DNA of 41,249 nucleotides from assembly GCA_028706295.1 (NCBI GenBank), contig JAQWBQ010000029.1, positions 1-41,249 of the forward strand. Reading direction: 5' to 3'. Made by a program: the position numbers and the translations under genes. Source of the DNA: Bacteroidales bacterium. GTDB taxonomy: Bacteria > Bacteroidota > Bacteroidia > Bacteroidales > FEN-979. Every line of letters starts with the position of its first letter. Position 1 is the first letter of the stretch. This document shows positions 9,001 to 16,067 of this stretch, one piece after another. A model generated the notes under the pieces. The model was not told where the DNA came from, did no database searches, and saw only the letters and a program-made list of their open reading frames with translations.

Positions 9001-9318
9001 GGCCACTGTCACCAAAAGGCGCTGGCATCGGTCGAAACCACGAAAAAAATGCTGTCCATCCCCATCAACTACGAGGTAGAGGAAATTAAATCGGGGTGTT
9101 GCGGCATGGCGGGGTCGTTCGGCTATGAAAAGGAGCACTATGATCTGTCGATGAAAGTCGGCGAGCTGGTTTTATTCCCGGCGGTAAGGAAAGCCACCGA
9201 AGAGATGGTCATCGTCGCTCCCGGCACCTCCTGCCGTCACCAGATCAAGGACGGAACAGGCCGGAGGGCGTATCATCCGATCGAAGTAATGTATGATGCG
9301 CTGTTGGAAAAGGTCTGA
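6088..9318 (+). CDS. FAD-binding and Fe-S oxidoreductase, YdiJ/GlcD-GlcF fusion type (D-2-hydroxyacid dehydrogenase)
   Basis: 1076 codons from ATG at 6088. The order is that of E. coli YdiJ (1018 residues): FAD_binding_4 domain (PRTAGTSLAGQVVG, VGNNSCGAHSILYGSTRDH, GSEGTL), FAD-oxidase C-terminal domain (SGEHGDGRLRGEF, LWDPYHIFNPGKI), then a two-cluster ferredoxin-like domain (CNGSGDCR with MCPSYMA, and CLSCKACKAECPSNVDIAKLK) and the CCG domains (HGHCHQKAL, SGCCGMAGSFGYEKEHYD). Such enzymes oxidise D-2-hydroxyacids such as D-lactate or D-2-hydroxyglutarate and pass electrons to the respiratory chain. Two in-frame word-array insertions (residues 248-294 and 921-959) replace loops where relatives have few residues; all conserved motifs remain, so it is probably active. 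Its position near the HglS-like gene favours D-2-hydroxyglutarate. Confidence 0.88.
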   Translation: MNKDNFQDQIEKLRVGFEGEIFLDEASRILYATDASAYREKPLGVARPRHAADISRLIAFARETGNPLIPRTAGTSLAGQVVGNGLVVDVSRYMTAILEFNAEERWVRVQPGVILDELNAFASRHGLFFGPETSTSSRCMMGGMVGNNSCGAHSILYGSTRDHVISVKGFLSDGSEVEFRDLTSEEFQEKCSGETLENKIYRQILEILSDPVNQEEIRKEYPDPRIHRRNTGYALDLLLGMEPFFQEMQNAKCKMQNADSDMRHWPLGIREKQSGNQSVDQSINQSISHSVIQSFNLAKLISGSEGTLMFMTEIKLNLVPLPPKEKALICVHCRTVEESLEANLVALKYSPGSVELMDKPIMDCTKDNITQRQNRFFIEGDPGAILIIEFARETRAEIMTIYHDLVEEMKSQGLGCHYPIVFPPDLKKVWDLRKAGLGVLSNYPGDRKPVPVIEDTAVHPENLPAYIDEFNKMMAGLGLACVYYAHIGSGELHLRPVLNLKDPGDVELFHTVAFETAKIVKKFRGSLSGEHGDGRLRGEFIPFMLGEHNYGLFREIKSLWDPYHIFNPGKITDTPKMNTSLRFEPGKPAREIATVFDFSHNHGILLAAEQCNGSGDCRNTVITGRWMCPSYMAAKEENTTTRARANILREFLTNSSKENPFDHREIYDVMDLCLSCKACKAECPSNVDIAKLKAEFLQHYYDANGIPLRSGLIANITSINKLGSIVPGLFNFFQKNRFFSGITKNTLGFAQKRDIPLLYSTTLRAWAARHDQELNQRNKEVKATFQENAGAGAEPESSKLDLTVYLFADEFTNFNDVEIGIKAIKLLNALGYRVIIPDHEESGRTFLSKGLIRKAKKLANANVSKLKDMITADTPLIGIEPSAILTFRDEYPDLVDPELKEAALNLAKHAVMFDEFVVNEMQNANIKFKDHSITQSISQSINQSTNQSIIHSVNQSINQFFTDKPLKILLHGHCHQKALASVETTKKMLSIPINYEVEEIKSGCCGMAGSFGYEKEHYDLSMKVGELVLFPAVRKATEEMVIVAPGTSCRHQIKDGTGRRAYHPIEVMYDALLEKV
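6827..6969 (+). repeat. Word-repeat array D, first in-frame insertion in the YdiJ-like gene
   Basis: Five aaatgca words (6827-6861) are followed in the same 7-nt phase by gattcag, acatgag, gcattgg, ccattag, gtattag, then a G/A-rich joint and a 4-nt-period block of tcaa/tcag/tcat words to 6969. The extra coding part is about 141 nt (47 codons). It sits between GYALDLLLGMEPFFQ and FNLAKLISGSEGTL, where relatives have a short loop. Confidence 0.8.
8848..8964 (+). repeat. Word-repeat array E, second in-frame insertion in the YdiJ-like gene
   Basis: It opens with the same gaaatgcaaaatgcaaa string as the first insertion, passes through a caaattcaaag joint and ends in a long 4-nt-period block (tcaatcaatcag type) encoding Ser-Ile-Asn-Gln repeats. 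Length is 117 nt, 39 codons. It lies between MFDEFVV and DKPLKILLHGHCHQ, just before a CCG domain. Confidence 0.8.
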
Positions 9319-9337
9319 ACAGGATTTTCAGACTTTT
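9313..9337 (+). terminator. Weak intrinsic terminator overlapping the stop of the YdiJ-like gene
   Basis: GTCTGA (9313-9318) pairs with TCAGAC (9328-9333) around a 9-nt loop and is followed by TTTT. The TGA stop is inside the left arm. The stem is short. Confidence 0.4.
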
Positions 9338-9346
9338 GACACTGCC

Positions 9347-9811
9347 TTACAGCAATCCCGCATTCTTAAGTATCTCCCTGAGTTTCGGCTGGGTTTCTGA
9401 CAATTGGCGGAGGGATTCGATGATCCGGGTCTGGTCTTTTTTCACAGGGGCCAGCGAAAGCTTACGGTCCCAGAATGCAAAGCCAAACACGCTGATCATC
9501 ATGGTGGTGAAAATGCCGATGATGGCCCACAGGAAGTTGAACAACTGATCGAACCGGGCGTTCATTTCCGCTCGAAGTCCATCGAACTTTGTATCAATTT
9601 TTTTATCAAGAGCGTCAACTTTTGTGTCTATTTTTGTGTTAAGCTCTGTACGGAGTGATTCAACTTTCTGCTCTGTCCGGATGATCCGGTCACGGTCGTC
9701 GAGGGTAAAAGGAATTTCTTTATCCATGGCCTGTAACAACGACGGGAGGAGGATCAGCAGGATCAGCAGAAATTGTTTCACTGTTTTCATAATCTTCGGA
9801 TTAATTTTCAC
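9347..9811 (-). CDS. Small membrane protein with signal peptide and coiled coil, function unknown
   Basis: 154 codons from ATG at 9811; an in-frame ATG at 9790 (MKTVKQFLL) would give a tidier signal peptide. A hydrophobic leader (FLLILLILLPSLLQA) is followed by a polar coiled coil with the near-repeat KIDTKVDALDKKIDTKFD. A single membrane segment follows (FLWAIIGIFTTMMISVFGFAFWD, about 92-114), then a basic tail. The layout suggests an inner-membrane protein with a periplasmic coiled coil. I do not recognise a named family. A TACCTTTG box lies just upstream. It is convergent with the YdiJ-like gene; 28 nt separate the stops. Confidence 0.65.
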   Translation of the reverse strand: MKINPKIMKTVKQFLLILLILLPSLLQAMDKEIPFTLDDRDRIIRTEQKVESLRTELNTKIDTKVDALDKKIDTKFDGLRAEMNARFDQLFNFLWAIIGIFTTMMISVFGFAFWDRKLSLAPVKKDQTRIIESLRQLSETQPKLREILKNAGLL

Positions 9812-9832
9812 TGGTTAATCCGGTTGATGAGG

Positions 9833-9840
9833 CAAAGGTA
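9833..9840 (-). promoter_or_regulatory. Candidate -7 box TACCTTTG for the coiled-coil membrane protein
   Basis: On the minus strand TACCTTTG matches TAnnTTTG exactly, 22 nt before the ATG at 9811. A -33 TTG at the right distance is not evident. Confidence 0.5.
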
Positions 9841-9859
9841 ATACGAAAGTTAAAAATCG

Positions 9860-9972
9860 GGCCATAGGCATTTGGCAATAGGTATTAGGGGAAAAAACCA
9901 ATTCAAAATTCAAACCAGGCATTAATTAAGCCTTAAGAATTGACAATTGACAATTGTCCATTGTCTATTGTC
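9860..9972. repeat. Word-repeat array F (intergenic)
   Basis: Two in-phase heptad runs: ggccata, ggcattt, ggcaata, ggtatta (9860-9887), and aattgac, aattgac, aattgtc, cattgtc, tattgtc (9938-9972), joined by an attcaaaattcaaa segment. The ggtattagggg joint is shared with the in-gene array D and resembles array G. It lies between two minus-strand genes. Confidence 0.8.
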
Positions 9973-9982
9973 AATCGCTCAT

Positions 9983-11137
9983 TTATTTTACGCACCGCAC
10001 CGCGATGCCGTATATCTTGTTGTAGTTGCCCCGGCCCACATCCGCTTCATCATAAAAAATCTCCCGGTACCATGCATTCGACGCTGAGTACTCCGACGAT
10101 GACCAGAAGAGAATGCTTAATGTAAGATTATAGAAACTGCCACTGGTGTACCGGAAGCCCCCCGGCAGCGCAGTGAACCCGCTGCTGTTTGTTGCTCCTG
10201 TATTGGGCGATGCCCAATGTGTAGTTCCTGTTTCCTTCAACGCTCCTCCGGCAATACTTTCACCTCCAAGGAATGTCGTCAGAGTAGTCCATTCGGCATC
10301 GGTCGGCAAATACCATCCCTCGGGGCAAATTCCCTGCACACCCGGTGTGGTCACGTATTGCATTGCCTCGTTCCACTGGTAAAGACCACCATAAATGTCG
10401 CAATTCGATTCCAGGTCGTTGTAGCAGTACTTTTCGATCAATTGGTCGTTTGACTGATTCTGTGAACCGTTGATTCTGGCACCAATATTAAGATTATGAG
10501 CCATCCAGCATTGTGATCCGATCAGCACCGTGTTATAGGTTTTACCGTCGCGGGCATCGGTGATGAGTTGCCCACATGAAAATGGGCAATTTTGAGTCAT
10601 TTGGGCAAGGATGGTTGACGGTGCTGACCCACCACAATTGTTGTATGCCCATAGATATCTGGTATAGGAAGTACCGCAATTAAGCCCCGTTTCGGTCTTG
10701 TATGTAACGGTTCCCATGTCGGTGGCCGTTCCATAATCATTGGTTGTGTTCCACATATATCCGGTAGCGCCTGCCACGGTATTCCAGTTCCAGACGATCT
10801 GGTTGGGCGACGGAACATGGGTCGCGGCCGTTGGTGCCGGCGGAATGATGCACGTGGCCGAAAGCGCCCACCAGGCATCGGCCATGTAAAGCGCCAACGA
10901 CCCGGAGTTATTTGCACCACAATCAATGCAGAAAACCACGAGCCCGGTGGCCGGGTTCTGAATGGCATACATCTGCACATGGGTCATTCGTGGTGGTAAA
11001 AAGCCCTTGGTTGTTGATTTCGCGTCAAGGATAGCAGAAGCATCGGGCTGACTTCCATCGGTATTGATGGCCACCTGGGCCTGCAGCTGAAGGGCGACCT
11101 GAACGACCACAAAAAAAATGGTAAAATGCGTTCTCAT
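9983..11137 (-). CDS. Secreted FISUMP-domain protein (Fibrobacter succinogenes major paralogous domain)
   Basis: 384 codons from ATG at 11137. A signal peptide (TIFFVVVQVALQLQAQ) is followed by a segment common in Bacteroidota surface proteins (AINTDGSQPDASAILDAKS, GFLPPRMT). A fibronectin-III-like stretch follows (VAGATGYMWNTT ... YLWAYNNCGG), then a C-terminal FISUMP domain: DARDGKTYNTVLIGSQCWMA near the start, EGWYLPTDAEWTTL in the middle and SSSEYSASNAWYRE with YGIAVRCVK at the end. FISUMP domains occur on exported proteins of Bacteroidota and Fibrobacter; the function is unknown, possibly in surface structure or binding. There is no T9SS C-terminal domain. The gap upstream is a 370-nt divergent region shared with gldA. 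Confidence 0.85.
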   Translation of the reverse strand: MRTHFTIFFVVVQVALQLQAQVAINTDGSQPDASAILDAKSTTKGFLPPRMTHVQMYAIQNPATGLVVFCIDCGANNSGSLALYMADAWWALSATCIIPPAPTAATHVPSPNQIVWNWNTVAGATGYMWNTTNDYGTATDMGTVTYKTETGLNCGTSYTRYLWAYNNCGGSAPSTILAQMTQNCPFSCGQLITDARDGKTYNTVLIGSQCWMAHNLNIGARINGSQNQSNDQLIEKYCYNDLESNCDIYGGLYQWNEAMQYVTTPGVQGICPEGWYLPTDAEWTTLTTFLGGESIAGGALKETGTTHWASPNTGATNSSGFTALPGGFRYTSGSFYNLTLSILFWSSSEYSASNAWYREIFYDEADVGRGNYNKIYGIAVRCVK

Positions 11138-11507
11138 AATGTCCGGTTTTCTTTGAGAGAAATGTCACGAAACGATGTTTTATCTATACAATGAACGAAA
11201 ATAAATGATGAATCGCCACTAAGACTTACCTAACTTAAGGTAAAAATGTCAGAATTAATAAAATTTACTCAATCCCAAATGTACAACGAAAAATCTCCTA
11301 TATCAAGAAATTAGCCATGGAATTTCAAAAGCGCATTACTCTGTTTGATTTTGATACCGTTTGATAATTACCACAGATCGCGAAGGAAATGGAACCGTCA
11401 ATTGCTTTCCTGCTTGTTGACAACCCGCAAACCCTTGTTTTGTTAAAATATTGTTAAACATTTTTAAAAGAAAAATCTTCAAAATATTTTTGCAAAAAAA
11501 TTCATTT
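11138..11507. other. 370-nt divergent intergenic region between the FISUMP gene and gldA
   Basis: The region is AT-rich and should hold both promoters, but I find no exact TAnnTTTG box at a convincing distance. It contains one small dyad, TTACCT-N6-AGGTAA (11226-11243), of unknown meaning. No gene or word array is seen. Confidence 0.5.
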
Positions 11508-12440
11508 ATGGAAGTCAGTGTCGAAAATATCACGAAGCTTTATGGCTTTCAAAAGGCGGTCGACAATGTATCCTTCAAGGTAAATACCGGTGAGATTGTT
11601 GGTTTTCTCGGACCGAACGGCGCCGGGAAAACCACCACCATGAAGATCATCACCTGTTTCATGCAACCCAATGAAGGAACCGTGAAGGTGGGCGGCTTCT
11701 CGGTGACGGAACACCCCGACGAGGTAAAAAAACACATCGGCTATCTTCCCGAATCGAATCCCCTTTACAAGGAGATGCCGGTGATCGACTACCTGCGGTA
11801 TGTAGCAGAATTACAGGGAGTGCCGGCAAACCAGATCCGGGAACGTATCCGTGAGATGGTACATGTTTGCGGGTTGAAAACCGAGAAGTATAAAAAGATC
11901 AACGAACTCTCCAAAGGGTATCAGCAGCGCGTCGGGCTTGCCCAGGCCCTGATCCACAACCCCGAGGTGCTGATCCTTGATGAACCCACTTCCGGCCTCG
12001 ATCCCAACCAGATTGTCGAGATCCGTGAGCTGATCAAGCGGATAGGGCGGGAAAAGACGGTAATCCTTTGCTCGCATATCCTTGCCGAAGTTGAAGCTAC
12101 CTGCGACCGGATCGTGATCATCAGCGAAGGAAAACTGGTCGCCGACGGAACAGCGACAACATTGAGGAAGCAAGCTCAAGACAAGGAAATCCTCAAGGTG
12201 ACCATCGAGGACGGGGATCGTAACCAGATCTTCGCACGGTTGCAATCACTCGAAACAGTGGAACTCGTCGACTTGCTTCCCGAGCACACCCAGGCGTTTG
12301 AAGTACAGAGTAAACCCGGCACAAGCTCAAGAAAAGCCATCTTCCGCGCCTGTGTCGAAAACAACTGGTCACTCACCGAAATGACGCCGCTTGAACGCAA
12401 GCTGGAAGAGGTGTTCAGAGATCTGACGATCAATAACTGA
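11508..12440 (+). CDS. gldA: GldA, ATP-binding subunit of the Gld ABC transporter
   Basis: The frame opens at 11451, but the family start is ATG at 11508 (MEVSVENITKLYG), giving 310 residues. All ABC ATPase motifs are present: Walker A GPNGAGKTTT, signature SKGYQQRVGLAQAL, Walker B VLILDEPTSGLDP and the switch histidine in CSHILAEVE. The C-terminal part (LERKLEEVFRDLT) is typical of GldA. GldA, GldF and GldG were found as proteins needed for gliding motility in Flavobacterium, but the cluster also occurs in non-gliding Bacteroidota, where its cargo is unknown. gldF, gldG and a DUF4340 gene follow on the same strand; a 276-nt repeat-filled gap separates gldA from gldF. Confidence 0.92.
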   Translation: MEVSVENITKLYGFQKAVDNVSFKVNTGEIVGFLGPNGAGKTTTMKIITCFMQPNEGTVKVGGFSVTEHPDEVKKHIGYLPESNPLYKEMPVIDYLRYVAELQGVPANQIRERIREMVHVCGLKTEKYKKINELSKGYQQRVGLAQALIHNPEVLILDEPTSGLDPNQIVEIRELIKRIGREKTVILCSHILAEVEATCDRIVIISEGKLVADGTATTLRKQAQDKEILKVTIEDGDRNQIFARLQSLETVELVDLLPEHTQAFEVQSKPGTSSRKAIFRACVENNWSLTEMTPLERKLEEVFRDLTINN

Positions 12441-12464
12441 AAAGGGCAGCGAAGAAAAAATTGA

Positions 12465-12710
12465 AATTCAAAGAAGGGATTAGGGATTAGCGAATAGCGA
12501 TTAGGGGAAAGAATATTAATTCAAAATTCAAAGAAGGGATTAGGGATTAGCGAATAGCGATTAGGGAAAAAACATTAATTCAAAATTCAAAGAAGGGATT
12601 AGCGAATAGCGATTAGGGGAAAAAATATTAATTCAAAATTCAAATCAGGTACCAGGCAATAATAAAAATCTAATCACTCATTCACTCATTCACTCAATCA
12701 CTCAATAAAA
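12465..12710. repeat. Word-repeat array G between gldA and gldF (about 60-nt tandem unit)
   Basis: A unit of about 60 nt occurs about three times, starting near 12466, 12526 and 12585. Each contains in-phase heptads gggatta, gggatta, gcgaata, gcgatta, then a G/A-rich joint and attaattcaaaattcaaa. The third copy lacks exactly one gggatta word. A block with 8-nt period (tcactcat type) follows at about 12670-12708. The array nearly fills the gap before the gldF ATG at 12717. Confidence 0.85.
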
Positions 12711-12716
12711 AGTTGT

Positions 12717-13442
12717 ATGAAACAAATCTGGATAATTGCGAAACGTGAGCTCTGGTCATTCTTCGATTCGTTGATGGCCTATGTCATGATCCTGCTGTTT
12801 TTAGGGTTCAGCGGTTTTTTTACCTGGCTTTTCGGGAGCGACATCTTCCTGGTGAACCAGGCGACCCTGCAGTCGTTCTTCGGAATCGCTTTCTGGTCGC
12901 TGTTTTTCTTTATTCCCGCCGTGACCATGGGATTGCTGTCAGAAGAACGCAAGACCGGCACCCTCGAACTGCTGGTCACCAAACCTGTCACCGACTGGCA
13001 GATCATCACCGGCAAGTTCCTGTCGGCCCTGGTATTGATCTGTATCGCACTGGCGCTCACCCTGCCCTATTACATTTCGGTTGCAAGCATCGGGAAACCT
13101 GATCACGGGGCAATCTGGCTGGGATACCTCGGACTTTTATTCATGAGCGCCTGCTACATCAGCATCGGGATGTTTGCCAGCAGCATCACATCAAACCAGA
13201 TCGTGGCCTTCCTGATCGCCCTGTTCATCGGAATTTTCTTTCACCTCCTGTTCGGGCTCATGGGGAGCAACTCGCTCGGCTGGATCGGCGGAATCCTCAA
13301 TTACCTGAGCATCAGCACACATTTCGAAAGCATGGCACGTGGGGTGATCGATTCAAAGGATGTTATCTATTTTCTTTCCATCATTTTCCTCGGACTGATG
13401 GGAACGGAGATGGCTCTTTCGAAAAGAAATCTGGTAAGCTAA
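12717..13442 (+). CDS. gldF: GldF, permease subunit of the Gld ABC transporter
   Basis: 241 codons from ATG at 12717. The protein opens with IAKRELWSFFDSLMAYVMI and has about six membrane segments (for example ILLFLGFSGFFTWLFG, IAFWSLFFFIPAVTMGLLS, LIALFIGIFFHLLFGLMG). The conserved cytosolic loop EERKTGTLELLVTKPVTDWQ is typical of ABC-2 type permeases. It should pair with GldA in the inner membrane. gldG follows after about 40 nt, so the two are probably co-transcribed. The upstream gap is a word-repeat array; whether transcription from gldA passes through it cannot be judged from sequence. Confidence 0.9.
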   Translation: MKQIWIIAKRELWSFFDSLMAYVMILLFLGFSGFFTWLFGSDIFLVNQATLQSFFGIAFWSLFFFIPAVTMGLLSEERKTGTLELLVTKPVTDWQIITGKFLSALVLICIALALTLPYYISVASIGKPDHGAIWLGYLGLLFMSACYISIGMFASSITSNQIVAFLIALFIGIFFHLLFGLMGSNSLGWIGGILNYLSISTHFESMARGVIDSKDVIYFLSIIFLGLMGTEMALSKRNLVS

Positions 13443-13482
13443 AATCATGAATAAAAATTTAAATAGTCAATAACAGGATAAG

Positions 13483-15003
13483 ATGAAAAACCGAAAATCG
13501 ACCGCTACATACCTTTTGTTAATCTTCGGCGTGCTGATTCTTGTCAACCTGCTGGCTGACCGTTTTTTTGTCAGGCTTGATTTTACGGCCGACAAGCGGT
13601 ACACCCTGGGAGAAGCCACGCGGAACATTCTAAAATCGCTGAAACAGACCGTCACCGTTACCGCATACATCAGTGAGGAACTTCCTCCGGATTTCGCACG
13701 TCTGCGCAGGGATTTCAAAGATGAGCTGATCGAATATTCCAACCGGTCGGGTGGCAAAGTCATGTATGAGTTCATCAATCCAAACAAAGATGAAGCCACC
13801 GAACAGAAGGCTATGCAGGAAGGGATCAGCCCGGTTTTGATCAATGTGAGGGAAAAAGATCAGGTAAAACAGCAAAAGGCATACATGGGCGCCGTGGTTC
13901 AATACGGCGATAAAAAAGAGATCATTCCCTTTATTCAGCCCGGTGCAGCCATGGAATACGCACTGTCGACCAGCATTAAAAAAATGACGGTTGAAAATAA
14001 ACCCCGGATCGGGTTTGTCGAGGGCAACGGTGAATCGCCGCTGGGTTCCATGATGCAAGTGTTGCAGTCATTATCTGTGCTCTATGATGTCGAACCGGTT
14101 AACCTTAATGATCTCACTTCGGATCTGGACAAATTCAAGACCCTCGTGATCGTCAACCCAAAGGATACCATCCCGGCCGATCAGCTTGCTAAGCTGGATG
14201 CATTCCTGGCCTATGGCAAAAACATCTTTATCGCGATGAACCGTGTGGAAGGCGACCTTCAGAACCTCCGCGGAGAGGCTGTTTCGACCGGACTGGAGCA
14301 ATGGCTTGAGCAAAAAGGGATCAGGGTCAACCCGAACTTTATCATCGATCAGAGTTGTGGCGCCGTGATGGTCAACCAGCAACAGGGCATGATGAGCTTC
14401 CAGTCGAGTATGCAGTTCCCATACCTTCCTGTCATTACCAAATTTGCCGATCATCCCGTGACCAAGGGACTATCATCGGTCGTGCTGCAATTTGCCAGCT
14501 CGATCGATTACGCGAGACGCGGAAATGATGCAACCTTCACACCGCTGGCATTTACCTCTGAAAAATCGGGAGCCGAGAATGTACCTGTGGTCTTCAATGT
14601 TTCCCGCAACTGGCAGCCGAACGATTTCCCGCTGGCAAACCTTCCCGTGGCAGGACTTTTATCGGGGAAGCTGTCCGGAAACCTGAATTCAAGGATCATC
14701 GTGGTTTCGGATGGCGATTTTGCAATCAACGGCGAAGGTCAGCAGGCACGCCAGATACAGCCCGACAACCTGAACCTGTTTGTCAACTCGGTCGACTGGT
14801 TGTCGGACGACACCGGTTTGATCGATCTCCGGACCAAGGAGGTCACCTCCCGCCCGATCGACCAGATGGATGATGGGAAGAAAACCTTTCTGAAATACCT
14901 GAATTTCCTGCTTCCCATGCTGCTCGTTCTCGGCTTCGGATTTTTCAGATGGCAATACCGCCGTAATCTGAGAATCAAACGAATGAACGAAAATTATTTC
15001 TGA
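13483..15003 (+). CDS. gldG: GldG, auxiliary component of the Gld ABC transporter
   Basis: 506 codons from ATG at 13483. A membrane anchor at the N-terminus (TYLLLIFGVLILVNLLADRF) is followed by the family signature FTADKRYTLGEATRNILKSL and a large extracytoplasmic ABC_transp_aux domain (YISEELPPDF, EYALSTSIKKMT, FVEGNGESPLG, VIVNPKDTIP). A second membrane segment sits at the C-terminus (FLLPMLLVLGFGFFRWQYRRN). This twice-anchored layout is that of GldG. It acts with GldA and GldF at the inner membrane; the substrate is unknown. The DUF4340 gene follows after 56 nt. Confidence 0.92.
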   Translation: MKNRKSTATYLLLIFGVLILVNLLADRFFVRLDFTADKRYTLGEATRNILKSLKQTVTVTAYISEELPPDFARLRRDFKDELIEYSNRSGGKVMYEFINPNKDEATEQKAMQEGISPVLINVREKDQVKQQKAYMGAVVQYGDKKEIIPFIQPGAAMEYALSTSIKKMTVENKPRIGFVEGNGESPLGSMMQVLQSLSVLYDVEPVNLNDLTSDLDKFKTLVIVNPKDTIPADQLAKLDAFLAYGKNIFIAMNRVEGDLQNLRGEAVSTGLEQWLEQKGIRVNPNFIIDQSCGAVMVNQQQGMMSFQSSMQFPYLPVITKFADHPVTKGLSSVVLQFASSIDYARRGNDATFTPLAFTSEKSGAENVPVVFNVSRNWQPNDFPLANLPVAGLLSGKLSGNLNSRIIVVSDGDFAINGEGQQARQIQPDNLNLFVNSVDWLSDDTGLIDLRTKEVTSRPIDQMDDGKKTFLKYLNFLLPMLLVLGFGFFRWQYRRNLRIKRMNENYF

Positions 15004-15059
15004 TCCCGAAAGGGTACCGGTGATCCTGTACTGGCTGATTCGGTAAAAATCAATCACGA

Positions 15060-16043
15060 ATGAAAAAAATCAAGAATTCAACCCTGCTGATCCTTTTTAT
15101 CGTGCTTTTAGTCGCGGTAGCCGCGGTTTTTCTTTACGACAGCCATAAGGGAGACCGGACCTTCAAAAGTCAACTGTTCGCCATTGATTCAGCCCGCGTT
15201 TCTTCCATTTCTATTTATCCGAAAGGCAGTTCCGATGCTATGATCCTGTCGGGTTCCGGAAATAACTGGACCATTCGTTTCAAAGACCAGTCTTTCCCGG
15301 CCGATACGCAATCGATTCGGCAAATCCTCAGCGCCGTCATCCATGCGATTCCCGAACGCGTTGCAGCCACCGATCCTTCAGGATGGAAGGAATTCGAAAT
15401 CACCGATTCAGCCGCAACCCGGGTCGTTATCAGGGAAGGTGATGAGACTACCGCCGATTTCAGGCTCGGGAAGCTTTCATTTTCACAGATGAATCAGGGT
15501 CAGGGATATGGCAGAGGTCAGAATATCATCGTGAAATCACATATCCGGATTGCCGGTGATGATAAGGTTTACGTGGTCGACGGCTTTTTATCGATGATGT
15601 TCGGCGACCAACCGTCGAGGTACAGAAATAAACTGGTATGTAAATTCGACCCGAATTCGGTTAACCGGTTAACCTTCGTTTACACGGGCGACAGTTCCTT
15701 TGTAATTACAAGATCGGGGAATCAATGGATGGTTGACGGGATGCCAGCCGATTCGGCCAAAACCGTAAGATATTTCAGCTCCGTATCACAATCGCAAAAT
15801 ATGGAATTCGCAGATAAAATTGATCAGATTCCGCCAGTCTTCCCATTTCAGTTAACCATCGAAGGCAATGGTACTTCCCCCATCCTGATCCAGGGAGCCG
15901 TCGATTCTGCCACGAAGCGTTATTTCATTAAGACATCCCTTAACCCCGATGCGCTCTTCGCCTCATCCAGCCCAACGCTGTTCCAGCAGTTCTTTAAAGG
16001 GCACAGCAATTTTCTTCCAATCCCCGCAAAAGGGAAAAAGTGA
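15060..16043 (+). CDS. DUF4340 domain-containing protein, Gld-cluster companion
   Basis: 327 codons from ATG at 15060. An N-terminal membrane anchor (LLILFIVLLVAVAAVFLY) is followed by a long periplasmic domain with repeated beta-rich segments: ISIYPKGSSDAMILSGSGNNW, FRLGKLSFSQMNQGQGYGRG, YVVDGFLSMMFGDQPSRYRNK and LTFVYTGDSSFVITRSGNQW. These are typical of DUF4340, which is commonly encoded directly after GldG-like genes. Its molecular role is not known; a structural or gating role with the transporter is an inference from gene order. The stop codon lies inside a hairpin shared with the convergent giant gene; only 9 nt separate the two coding regions. Confidence 0.8.
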   Translation: MKKIKNSTLLILFIVLLVAVAAVFLYDSHKGDRTFKSQLFAIDSARVSSISIYPKGSSDAMILSGSGNNWTIRFKDQSFPADTQSIRQILSAVIHAIPERVAATDPSGWKEFEITDSAATRVVIREGDETTADFRLGKLSFSQMNQGQGYGRGQNIIVKSHIRIAGDDKVYVVDGFLSMMFGDQPSRYRNKLVCKFDPNSVNRLTFVYTGDSSFVITRSGNQWMVDGMPADSAKTVRYFSSVSQSQNMEFADKIDQIPPVFPFQLTIEGNGTSPILIQGAVDSATKRYFIKTSLNPDALFASSSPTLFQQFFKGHSNFLPIPAKGKK

Positions 16044-16067
16044 TCAGGCAGGTTAATACCTGATCAC
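16035..16067 (-). terminator. Intrinsic terminator spanning both stop codons of a convergent gene pair
   Basis: GTGATCAGG (16040-16048) and CCTGATCAC (16059-16067) form a perfect 9-bp stem with a 10-nt loop. On the minus strand it is followed by TTTTT (16035-16039), giving a classic terminator for the giant surface-protein gene. The plus strand has only a weak T tract. The TGA of the DUF4340 gene and the TAA of the giant gene both lie inside the hairpin. Confidence 0.75.

Noticed and set aside
11226-11243. TTACCT-N6-AGGTAA dyad upstream of gldA as an operator
   Set aside because: Only six base pairs, a single copy and far from either start; kept as a remark in the intergenic entry only.
12465-12710. 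CRISPR-like look of the repeats between gldA and gldF
   Set aside because: Units are adjacent with no unique spacers, no cas genes are near, and the internal 7-nt structure is unlike a CRISPR repeat.
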